Source of the DNA: Pelagibacterium luteolum
Lineage (GTDB): Bacteria > Pseudomonadota > Alphaproteobacteria > Rhizobiales > Devosiaceae
DNA length: 64,000 nucleotides
Reading direction: 5' to 3'
NCBI RefSeq assembly: GCF_900100665.1
Contig: NZ_FNCS01000002.1
Coordinates: forward strand, 62,001 to 126,000
Position numbers and translations under genes: made by a program. Positions 9,009 to 17,042 of this stretch are shown here, one piece after another. Numbering within the stretch: position 1 is the stretch's first letter; each line of letters opens with the position of its first letter. A model generated the notes under the pieces. It worked only from the letters and a program-made list of their open reading frames with translations. It was not told where the DNA came from and ran no database searches.

Positions 9009-9638
9009 ATGACGATCAAGGTACTGCTCGTGGACAATCATCCTCTCGTGCTCGATGGGCTCAAAGCTATCCTCGAGACGTACGACCATATCGCCGTGGT
9101 CGGCGCCGCGCCCTCGGCACTTGCGGCGCTGGAGATTGCTCGCACGACTGCGCCGGACGTCGTGTTGATGGACATCAACATGCCCGAGCTAAACGGTTTG
9201 GATGCTATCGAATTGTTCAAGGAGCAGTGTCCGTCGACCAAGCTTCTGATGCTCTCGATGCACGATAGTCGCGAGTATATTTCCACATCGGTGATGTATG
9301 GCGCCTCGGGCTACATCCTCAAGGATGTGTCGACCGAGGAAATCATCAGGGCGATCGATACGGTCGCTGCAGGCGGCACGTTCTTTTCGACCGGAGTGTC
9401 GGACGTGTTGCTGGAGCGCGGCGACAAATCGGCCAAGACCAAGGCACTGACGACGCGCGAGCAAGCCATTCTGCTTTTGATAGCGGGGGGCAAATCCAAC
9501 AAGGACGTGGCGGCAACGCTCGATATTTCTGCACGGACAGTCGAAACCCACCGCAAGAACATCAAGAAAAAGCTCGGCATCCCGACAACGGCCGGGCTGA
9601 CGCGGTATGCTATCGAGAATGGGCTGATCGGGAATTAG
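9009..9638 (+). CDS. LuxR/NarL-family response regulator
   Basis: A 209-residue response regulator. The receiver domain has the acidic pocket in LLVDNHP, the phospho-acceptor aspartate in VLMDINMPE, and a conserved lysine in YILKDVS. The C-terminal LuxR helix-turn-helix carries LTTREQAILLLIAGGKSNKDVAATL and ARTVETHRKNIKKKLG. AGGAGG (8993-8998) is ten bases from the ATG at 9009; a GTG at 9003 would add two residues and overlap the kinase stop. It is the cognate partner of the upstream kinase and probably regulates the adjacent TRAP genes. Confidence 0.9.
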   Translation: MTIKVLLVDNHPLVLDGLKAILETYDHIAVVGAAPSALAALEIARTTAPDVVLMDINMPELNGLDAIELFKEQCPSTKLLMLSMHDSREYISTSVMYGASGYILKDVSTEEIIRAIDTVAAGGTFFSTGVSDVLLERGDKSAKTKALTTREQAILLLIAGGKSNKDVAATLDISARTVETHRKNIKKKLGIPTTAGLTRYAIENGLIGN

Positions 9639-9734
9639 CGCGCGATCGTGACCGGCGGTTCGCATAATCCGCTTGGACATCGACGACAAAGTCTACATGC
9701 TCTGGCGCAGTGACTCGTTGAACCCGGACGCTTG

Positions 9735-10865
9735 ATGGCCGCCTATATCCTGCGACGCCTTTTGTTGATGATCCCCACGGTGTTCGGGATCATGGTGGTT
9801 TCGTTTCTCGTCATCCAGTTTGCGCCGGGCGGGCCGGTCGAGCAGGCGATTGCGCGGTTTTCGGGTACCGATGTTTCGGCGCTGTCTCGGATCACCGGGT
9901 CGTCGGGCGGTGACTTTACCGGACAGAGCGGGATCGACACCTCCGGCGCCAGTTCATCGAATGCTGGCGGCGAGGTGCAATCGGCCTATCGCGGGGCGCG
10001 GGGGTTGTCGCCGCAATTTATCGCCCAGCTCGAGGCGCAGTACGGCTTCGACCGGCCGCCGGTCGAGCGGTTCTTTTCGATGATCTGGGATTATCTGCGG
10101 TTCGATTTCGGGCAGTCCTATTATCGCGACATCTCGGTGATCGATCTGGTGCTCGAGAAAATGCCGGTCTCGATCTCCCTCGGGCTGTGGATGACGCTGA
10201 TCTCCTATGGGATTTCCATTCCGCTGGGGATTGCCAAAGCGGTGCGGGACGGGTCGAAATTCGACGTGTGGACCTCGGGGGTGGTCATCATCGGCTATGC
10301 GATCCCGGGATTTCTGTTTGCGATCCTGCTGATTGTCCTCTTTGCCGGCGGTAGCTTCTGGTCGCTGTTTCCGCTGCGAGGGCTGACCTCGTCGAACTTC
10401 GCGTCGATGCCGTGGTATCAACAGATTCTCGACTATGCCTGGCATCTGACGCTGCCGATTATCTCGATGGCGATCGGGGCGTTCGCGACAACGACGCTTT
10501 TAACCAAGAACTCGTTTCTCGATGAAATCCGCAAGCAGTATGTGACCACCGCGCGCGCCAAGGGATTGAGCGAAAATCGGGTGCTGTACCGGCACGTGTT
10601 CCGCAACGCGATGCTGATCATCATTGCCGGGTTTCCGGGTGCGTTTATCGGGGCGTTTTTCGGCGGTTCGCTTTTGATCGAGACGATCTTTTCGCTCGAT
10701 GGTCTGGGGCTGCTGGGCTTCCAGTCGATCGTGACGCGCGACTATCCTATGGTGTTTGCCACGCTCTACATTTTCTCGCTGTTCGGGCTGATCCTCAGCC
10801 TTCTGTCGGACCTCACCTATATGTGGATCGACCCCCGCATCGATTTCGAAAAGCGGGAGGTCTAG
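9735..10865 (+). CDS. yejB: Peptide ABC transporter permease (YejB type)
   Basis: One of two inner-membrane permease subunits of an oligopeptide/microcin-C-type ABC importer. The 376 residues begin [20 protein letters not shown], the standard N-terminal helix of DppB-like permeases. They contain the long periplasmic insertion after residue 45 that is typical of YejB (Gly/Ser-rich, about 60 residues). The BPD_transp_1 domain has the EAA-type loop [20 protein letters not shown]. The ATG at 9735 is preferred over the preceding TTG. It is followed after one base by yejE. Confidence 0.9.
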   Translation: MAAYILRRLLLMIPTVFGIMVVSFLVIQFAPGGPVEQAIARFSGTDVSALSRITGSSGGDFTGQSGIDTSGASSSNAGGEVQSAYRGARGLSPQFIAQLEAQYGFDRPPVERFFSMIWDYLRFDFGQSYYRDISVIDLVLEKMPVSISLGLWMTLISYGISIPLGIAKAVRDGSKFDVWTSGVVIIGYAIPGFLFAILLIVLFAGGSFWSLFPLRGLTSSNFASMPWYQQILDYAWHLTLPIISMAIGAFATTTLLTKNSFLDEIRKQYVTTARAKGLSENRVLYRHVFRNAMLIIIAGFPGAFIGAFFGGSLLIETIFSLDGLGLLGFQSIVTRDYPMVFATLYIFSLFGLILSLLSDLTYMWIDPRIDFEKREV

Positions 10866-10866
10866 C

Positions 10867-11961
10867 GTGGCGCTCTCGGCGATCAACCGGCGGCGGCTGG
10901 ACAATTTCAAGCGCAACAGGCGCGGGTTCGTCTCGTTCTGGCTGTTTCTCGTGCTGGTGCTACTGAGCCTATTTGCCGAGGCGATCAGCAACGACAAGCC
11001 GCTCATCGCCTACTACAAGGGCGAGGTGCTGTTTCCTGTGGTGGTCGATTATCCCGAGACCAAGTTTGGTGGGTTCCTGGCGGTGACGCAGTACCGCTCG
11101 GGCGCGATCCAGCGTGAGATCGAAGAGAACGGCTGGATGATCTGGCCGCTGTTTCGCTATTCCCATCGCTCGGTGGATACCGCCCTGCCCCGCCCCGCGC
11201 CGACGCCGCCGAGCTGGCTGATGAGCCGCGAGGAAAACTGCGTGCGCTATGCCCAGGGGGTCGAGGATCCCTCATGCGTGCTGGGCAACATGCACGTGCT
11301 CGGTACCGACGATCAGGGACGAGACGTCTTGGCGCGGCTAATCTATGGGTTCCGGATTTCGGTGCTGTTCGGGCTGACGCTGACTGTGCTCTCGTCGGTT
11401 GTTGGCGTGGTGGCGGGGGCGGTGCAAGGCTATTTCGGCGGCTGGACGGATTTGCTGTTTCAGCGGTTCATCGAAATCTGGACCTCGATTCCCTCGCTCT
11501 ATCTGCTGCTGATTATCTCGAGCGTTATCGCACCCAGTTTCTGGGTGCTGCTGGGGATATTGCTGCTGTTCTCCTGGGTGGCGCTGGTGGGCGTGGTGCG
11601 GGCGGAATTTTTGCGCGGGCGGAATTTCGAGTACGTCAACGCGGCGCGGGCACTGGGCGTCGGCAACCGGACGATCATGTTTCGGCACCTTCTGCCCAAC
11701 GCCATGGTGGCGACGGTGACGTTTATGCCGTTTATTCTCGGCGGGTCGATCACGACGCTGACTTCGCTCGATTTTCTTGGGTTCGGGTTACCGCCGGGGT
11801 CGCCGTCGCTGGGCGAACTGCTGGCGCAGGGCAAGAACAATCTGCAGGCGCCATGGCTGGGGCTGACGGGGTTCATGGTGATTTCGGTGATGCTGAGCCT
11901 TCTGGTGTTTGCGGGCGAGGCGGTGCGCGATGCCTTCGATCCGCGCAAGACGTTCGGGTGA
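10867..11961 (+). CDS. yejE: Peptide ABC transporter permease (YejE type)
   Basis: The second permease subunit, 364 residues. It starts MALSAINRRRLDNFKRNRRG followed by one helix. A large periplasmic region typical of YejE follows (KPLIAYYKGEVLFP, then PAPTPPSWLMS). The motif HVLGTDDQGRDVLARLIYGF marks the DppC-like core, and the EAA loop is ARALGVGNRTIMFRHLLPNA. The start is a GTG with GGGAGG six bases upstream. The gene is one base from yejB and four bases from yejF, so this is a tight operon. Confidence 0.92.
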   Translation: MALSAINRRRLDNFKRNRRGFVSFWLFLVLVLLSLFAEAISNDKPLIAYYKGEVLFPVVVDYPETKFGGFLAVTQYRSGAIQREIEENGWMIWPLFRYSHRSVDTALPRPAPTPPSWLMSREENCVRYAQGVEDPSCVLGNMHVLGTDDQGRDVLARLIYGFRISVLFGLTLTVLSSVVGVVAGAVQGYFGGWTDLLFQRFIEIWTSIPSLYLLLIISSVIAPSFWVLLGILLLFSWVALVGVVRAEFLRGRNFEYVNAARALGVGNRTIMFRHLLPNAMVATVTFMPFILGGSITTLTSLDFLGFGLPPGSPSLGELLAQGKNNLQAPWLGLTGFMVISVMLSLLVFAGEAVRDAFDPRKTFG

Positions 11962-11965
11962 GGCG

Positions 11966-13573
11966 ATGACCGAGCCCCTCCTCTCCATCCGCAACCTCGA
12001 CGTCACGTTCCAGATGCAGGACCGTCGCGTCGATGCCGTCAAATCGGTGAGCTTCGATATTGCCAAGGGTGAGACCGTGGCGCTGGTCGGGGAGTCGGGT
12101 TCGGGCAAATCGGTGACGGCGCTGTCAGTGCTCAGACTGCTGCCCTACCCGTCAGCCATGCATCCGGCCGGCGAAATCGTCTATCAGGGACAGGATTTGC
12201 TCAGGGCCGACGAAAAGGCGCTGCGTAAGGTGCGGGGTCGCACCATCTCGATGATCTTTCAGGAGCCGATGACCTCGCTCAACCCGCTCCATACGATCGA
12301 GCGGCAGATCAGCGAGGTGCTGTCGACGCACCTGGGGATGGGGCGGGTGGCGGCGCGCACGCGGGTGCTCGAATTGCTCCATGCTGTCGGGATCGCCGAT
12401 CCGGAGACGCGGTTGGCTTCATTTCCGCACCAATTGTCGGGCGGGCAGCGCCAGCGGGTGATGATCGCCATGGCGCTGGCCTGCGAGCCCGATCTTTTGA
12501 TCGCCGATGAACCGACTACCGCGCTCGATGTTACGGTTCAGGCGCAAATCCTGGATCTTCTGAAAAAGCTCCAGCGCGAGATGGGGATGGCCATGCTGTT
12601 CATCACCCATGATCTGGGGATCGTCAGACGCATGGCGGACCGGGTGTGCGTCATGCGCGGCGGCGAGATCGTCGAGCGGGCGGATACGGCGACGCTATTT
12701 GCCGATCCGCAGCACGCCTACACAAAGCAATTGCTCTCGAGCGAATTGAGCGAGACGCCACCGCCGCCGACGGGAACTGGCCGGGCCGTGATGGCCGTCG
12801 ATGATCTGAAGGTGTGGTTTCCGATCAAGCGCGGGCTGCTCAAACGCACCGTCGGGCACATCAGGGCCGTGGATGGCGTGGACCTGAGCGTTGGCGCAGG
12901 TGAAACGCTGGGCGTTGTCGGCGAATCGGGGTCAGGCAAGACGACACTGGGGCTCGCGATGTTGCGGCTGACGTCGTCCCGGGGGCGGATCGTTTTTCTG
13001 GGCTCCGATTTGCAGGGCAAGAGCTTTCGCGACATGCGGCCCTACCGCGCCGATATGCAGGTGGTGTTCCAGGACCCCTTTGGATCGCTGTCACCGCGGA
13101 TGACTATAGGCGACATCATCGCCGAGGGGCTGCTGGTTCATTTTCCGCGCTTGAGCGAAGCTGAGCGGACCGGAAAGGTCGAAGCGGTGCTGGGCGAGGT
13201 CGGGCTGGATGGAGCGATGCATAATCGCTATCCGCATGAGTTTTCCGGTGGCCAGCGCCAGAGGATCGCGATCGCGCGGGCGCTGGTGCTGGAGCCGAAA
13301 TTTCTCATTCTCGATGAGCCGACATCGGCACTCGACATGAGCGTGCAGGCGCAGATCGTCAAACTCCTGCGCGATCTGCAGGCCCGGCGTGGGCTGAGCT
13401 ACGTGTTTATTTCGCACAATCTCAAGGTGGTGCGGGCCATCGCCAATGAGGTGGCGGTGATGCAGCACGGCAAGATCGTCGAGCGCGGGCCGACCGAGAC
13501 CTTGTTCAGCGATCCGCAGCACCCCTACACGCAAACCCTTCTGGCGGCGGCGCTGGAAGATGGTGTCGGCTGA
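11966..13573 (+). CDS. yejF: Dual ATP-binding subunit of peptide ABC importer (YejF type)
   Basis: A 535-residue fusion of two oligopeptide-type ATPase domains, as in YejF, energising the YejBE permeases. Each half has Walker A (GESGSGKS near residue 43, GESGSGKTT near 320), the Q-loop (FQEPMTSLNP, FQDPFGSLSP), the signature (LSGGQRQR, FSGGQRQR) and Walker B (LLIADEPTTALD, FLILDEPTSALD). The ATG at 11966 lies four bases after the yejE stop with GTGAGG as its ribosome site. A 306-base gap with palindromic repeats separates it from the binding-protein gene. Confidence 0.93.
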   Translation: MTEPLLSIRNLDVTFQMQDRRVDAVKSVSFDIAKGETVALVGESGSGKSVTALSVLRLLPYPSAMHPAGEIVYQGQDLLRADEKALRKVRGRTISMIFQEPMTSLNPLHTIERQISEVLSTHLGMGRVAARTRVLELLHAVGIADPETRLASFPHQLSGGQRQRVMIAMALACEPDLLIADEPTTALDVTVQAQILDLLKKLQREMGMAMLFITHDLGIVRRMADRVCVMRGGEIVERADTATLFADPQHAYTKQLLSSELSETPPPPTGTGRAVMAVDDLKVWFPIKRGLLKRTVGHIRAVDGVDLSVGAGETLGVVGESGSGKTTLGLAMLRLTSSRGRIVFLGSDLQGKSFRDMRPYRADMQVVFQDPFGSLSPRMTIGDIIAEGLLVHFPRLSEAERTGKVEAVLGEVGLDGAMHNRYPHEFSGGQRQRIAIARALVLEPKFLILDEPTSALDMSVQAQIVKLLRDLQARRGLSYVFISHNLKVVRAIANEVAVMQHGKIVERGPTETLFSDPQHPYTQTLLAAALEDGVG

Positions 13574-13610
13574 GGGTCAACGGCTTGCGGCTCGGGCCGC
13601 GCCGGGCCTT

Positions 13611-13689
13611 GGGAATAAATCCTGGGGGTTACAAACTGGCTGCTGGCAACCGCTAACCCCCTACCTCCGTGCCCCCGGGATTTATTCCC
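13611..13689. repeat. Inverted pair of GGGATTTATTCCC-type palindromic repeats
   Basis: GGGAATAAATCCTGGGGG (13611-13628) and CCCCCGGGATTTATTCCC (13672-13689) are inverted copies with one mismatch, spaced 43 bases apart. They can fold into one large hairpin in the 306-base gap between yejF and yejA (13574-13879). The rest of the gap has no gene. The same core recurs at several other places in the window. A transcript crossing here could be attenuated or stabilised by the hairpin. Confidence 0.7.
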
Positions 13690-13879
13690 TCGATCCACTC
13701 TGGGTCAGCGAAGAGCGCCAACCGGTTTGGAGTTCCCAACACCCTTGTTGCGTGGGTTACGCGTATGGCGCACGAAAATTGCGCACTTCCATCGTGCCTC
13801 AAGCAATTGTGGTATCCACTTTTTTGCAAAGCACTTTAAGATCGGTCAGACTCTCCTCAGAAAACCAAGAGGAATTGCA

Positions 13880-15724
13880 ATGAAGCCTCTCGCCCTTGCC
13901 GCGCTTTTCGGCGCCACTCTCATCAGCCTGCCGGCCATGGCGCAGGGCGAGCCGGAATGGCGTCACGCCATGGCGCTCGATATCGCGCCAAAATACGAAG
14001 CTGGTTTCACGCATTTCGACTACGTCAATCCCGACGCGCCGAAGGGTGGAACGGTGCGCATGCCGGCGTTGGGCGGGTTCGATACGTTCAACCCGATCCT
14101 GCCGCAGGGCGAACCGGCGACCGGACTCGGCCTGGTTTATGAAACGCTGATGACGCCCAGTTCGGACGAAAGCTCGGTGAGTTATGGGCTTCTGGCCGAT
14201 GCGGTCTCGTATCCGGACGATTTTTCCGCCGTGACGTTCCGCATCGATCCGGATGCGCGCTGGGCCGATGGCGAACAGGTCACCGCCGAAGACGTCCTCT
14301 GGAGTTTTGATGCGGTTATGGAGCATTCGCCGATTTACGCCGAATATTATGCGCCGGTGACCGCTGCGCAGGTGACGGGCGAAGGCGAGATCACCTTCAC
14401 ATTCTCGGAAACCGGAAACCGTGAGCTACCCTATATCATGGGGCAGCTGATGGTGATGCCGCAGCATTGGTGGGAGGGCGAAAACGACCGCGGTCAGCAG
14501 CGTGATATCGGTTCTTCGACGCTCGAATTGCCGATGGGGTCCGGTCCCTACCAGCTGTCCAGCTTCGATGCCGGGCGTACCGTGACCTACACACGCAACC
14601 CCGATTATTGGGGCGCCGACAAGCCCGTCAATGTCGGCTCGTCGAACTTCGACGAATATCGCATCGAGTATTTCCGCGACACGACGGTGATGTTCGAAGC
14701 GTTCAAGGCCGACCAGTTCGACTGGTGGACCGAAAATATCGCGCGGCGCTGGGCCACTGGCTATGATTTTCCTGCGGTGCAGGACGGCCGCGTCGTCATG
14801 GAAGAATTCGAGAACGGCTACAATGCAAGCGGCGTGATGTGGGGTTTCGTGCCCAATCAGCGGCATGAGAAGTTCCAGGATCCGCGGGTCCGCGAAGCCC
14901 TGAACTACGCGCTCGATTTCGAGGAGCTGAACCGCACGCTGTTCTACGAGCAGTATGACCGTATCGATTCATACTTTTTCGGCACCGACCTCGCTGCAGG
15001 AGACGGCCCTCCTGAAGGGCTTGAGCTGGAAATCCTGGAGGAGGTCCGCGACCTTATTCCGGCCAGCGTCTTTACCGCGCGGTTCACCAATCCGGTCGGA
15101 GGCAGCGACGATGCGTTGCGCGAGAATTTGCGTGAGGCGTTGCGGCTGTTCAACGAAGCCGGCTACACGCTGGACGGATCGCGGCTGGTCGATGCCAATG
15201 GCAACCAGTTCGGGTTCGAGATCCTCTCCTATGACAATGTCATCGAGCCGGTGGCGCTGCACTGGGCGGGCAATCTCAATGCGATCGGCGCCAATGTAAC
15301 GTTCCGGGTGGTCGATACCCCGCAATACACCAATCGCGTGCGCGCTTTCGATTACGATGTGATCTACACCCGCTGGGCGCAATCACTGTCGCCCGGCAAC
15401 GAGCAGCGGTTCATGTGGGGATCAAGTTCGGCCGAAGAACAGGGCTCGCGCAATTATGCCGGCATTTCCGATCCGGGCGTCGATGCCTTGATCCAGCGGC
15501 TGGTATCCGCCCCCGATCGCGAAACGCTTGAGGCGGCGACGCGGGCTTTGGATCGCGTGTTGCTGGCCATGCACAACGTCGTACCCAGCTACACGATCAC
15601 TTATGCACGGACCGCAAGGTGGGATCGGTTCAGCCACCCAGAGATCCTGCCCGAATTTGCGATCGGGTTCCCCGATGTGTGGTGGTGGGACGAAGACAAG
15701 GCCGCCGCGACAGGCGGACAATAA
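13880..15724 (+). CDS. yejA: Peptide-binding periplasmic protein of Yej-type importer
   Basis: A 614-residue exported family-5 solute-binding protein for the YejBEF importer. A Sec signal peptide covers residues 1-21 (MKPLALAALFGATLISLPAM, AQG). Typical SBP_bac_5 segments follow: FDYVNPDAPKGGTVRM, FNPILPQGEPATGLGLVYE, then WADGEQVTAEDVLWSFDAV. In Agrobacterium the related YepA/YejBEF system recycles peptidoglycan peptides, and in E. coli YejABEF takes up microcin C; either ligand class is possible here. AGAGGA precedes the ATG at 13880, whereas the upstream part of the open frame lacks family homology. It may have its own promoter after the repeat hairpin. Confidence 0.88.
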   Translation: MKPLALAALFGATLISLPAMAQGEPEWRHAMALDIAPKYEAGFTHFDYVNPDAPKGGTVRMPALGGFDTFNPILPQGEPATGLGLVYETLMTPSSDESSVSYGLLADAVSYPDDFSAVTFRIDPDARWADGEQVTAEDVLWSFDAVMEHSPIYAEYYAPVTAAQVTGEGEITFTFSETGNRELPYIMGQLMVMPQHWWEGENDRGQQRDIGSSTLELPMGSGPYQLSSFDAGRTVTYTRNPDYWGADKPVNVGSSNFDEYRIEYFRDTTVMFEAFKADQFDWWTENIARRWATGYDFPAVQDGRVVMEEFENGYNASGVMWGFVPNQRHEKFQDPRVREALNYALDFEELNRTLFYEQYDRIDSYFFGTDLAAGDGPPEGLELEILEEVRDLIPASVFTARFTNPVGGSDDALRENLREALRLFNEAGYTLDGSRLVDANGNQFGFEILSYDNVIEPVALHWAGNLNAIGANVTFRVVDTPQYTNRVRAFDYDVIYTRWAQSLSPGNEQRFMWGSSSAEEQGSRNYAGISDPGVDALIQRLVSAPDRETLEAATRALDRVLLAMHNVVPSYTITYARTARWDRFSHPEILPEFAIGFPDVWWWDEDKAAATGGQ

Positions 15725-15781
15725 AGGCATGGGCCCGGCAGCGCGCCGGGCCTGCCCAATTCCAGACAGTATGAGATAGAT

Positions 15782-17041
15782 ATGGATCAGGACGTCATCG
15801 TCATCGGCGCCGGCATCGTCGGCATTTCGACAGCCATTCACCTGACGCGCCGTGGGCGCTCGGTGCTTCTGATCGACAAGAACGAGCCGGGGCGCGAAAC
15901 CTCATATGGCAATGCCGGAATCATCCAGCGCGAGGGCGTGCGCCCGCACGCGTTTCCGCGCGATCTGGCGACGTTGATGCAGGTGGGTCTGCATCTTTCC
16001 ACTGCCGCTCGATATGACCCGTTTGCGCTGCCGCGCGTGACCCCTGCCCTGTTGCGCTATTGGTGGGAATCCTCGCCCAGCCATTATTCCCACGTCGTCA
16101 AAAGCTACGCGCCCTTGATCGGCATGTCGATCGATGAGCATTCCGACCTGATCGACGCATCCGGCGCGCAGGATCTCGTGGTCAAGAAGGGCTGGTATCT
16201 GGCGTTTCGCACCGAAGGCAAACTCAAGGCCGAAGCCGCCAAGGCGAAGAAAGATCTCGAGCTTTACGGCATCAACCACCGCGTGGTGGATGGTGCGGCG
16301 ATGGCGCAGGAAGAGCCCGACTTCAAGGAAAAGTTGGCTGGCGCCATTCACTGGACAGACCCGTGGACGATCCGCAATCCCGGCGCGCTGGTGACCAAAT
16401 ATTTCGAGTTGTACAAGTCGATGGGCGGACGCTTCCTCGGCGGCGCGGCCAGCGGGCTGGAGCAGACTGGGGATATCTGGTCGGTGGACGTTGGGGGGCA
16501 GCGCCATTCCGCCAAGGAGGTCGTCGTAACGCTTGGGCCCTGGGCGCCCGAGGCGCTGGAGCCCTTGGGCTATCGCCTGCCGCTGTTCGTCAAGCGCGGG
16601 TACCACATGCATTTTGGCGCCGAGGGCGATGCAAAGCTCAACAACTGGCTGATCGATGCGGAGGTGGGCTATCTCCTCGCGCCCATGGAACAGGGGATCA
16701 GGCTGACCACCGGCGCAGAATTTGCGCTGCGCGACGCGGCCCCCACCCCAATCCAGCTCGGTCGGGCCGAAACCGCAGCGCGGGGTCTGTTCCCGCTGGG
16801 CGAGCGCCTCGATCCGCAGCCATGGAAGGGCGCGCGACCCTGTACGCCGGACATGATGCCCATCATCGGCCCGGCGCCCAAGCACCGGGGGCTATGGGTT
16901 GGTATCGGGCACGCGCATCACGGCTTTACGCTCGGGCCGGCCACGGGGCACCTATTGGCTCAGGCGATGACGGGGGAAAAACCGGTTATCGATATCACTC
17001 CATTTGCCATGGAGCGGTTCAAGGGGACGTATCCGCGCTAG
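15782..17041 (+). CDS. FAD-dependent D-amino-acid dehydrogenase-like oxidoreductase
   Basis: A 419-residue DAO-family flavoenzyme, similar to DadA, that oxidatively deaminates D-amino acids to 2-oxo acids and passes electrons to the respiratory chain. The dinucleotide-binding GAGIVGISTAIHL lies at residues 8-20. The flavin-family motif ETSYGNAGII comes next, and the C-terminal part holds GARPCTPDMMPIIGPAP and GHAHHGFTLGPATGHLLA, typical of the family. It follows the yejA-like gene by 57 bases, so it may handle D-amino acids released from imported peptides. The exact substrate (D-Ala, D-Glu or another) cannot be fixed. Its stop is one base from the stop of the opposite-strand gene. Confidence 0.82.
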   Translation: MDQDVIVIGAGIVGISTAIHLTRRGRSVLLIDKNEPGRETSYGNAGIIQREGVRPHAFPRDLATLMQVGLHLSTAARYDPFALPRVTPALLRYWWESSPSHYSHVVKSYAPLIGMSIDEHSDLIDASGAQDLVVKKGWYLAFRTEGKLKAEAAKAKKDLELYGINHRVVDGAAMAQEEPDFKEKLAGAIHWTDPWTIRNPGALVTKYFELYKSMGGRFLGGAASGLEQTGDIWSVDVGGQRHSAKEVVVTLGPWAPEALEPLGYRLPLFVKRGYHMHFGAEGDAKLNNWLIDAEVGYLLAPMEQGIRLTTGAEFALRDAAPTPIQLGRAETAARGLFPLGERLDPQPWKGARPCTPDMMPIIGPAPKHRGLWVGIGHAHHGFTLGPATGHLLAQAMTGEKPVIDITPFAMERFKGTYPR

Positions 17042-17042
17042 A

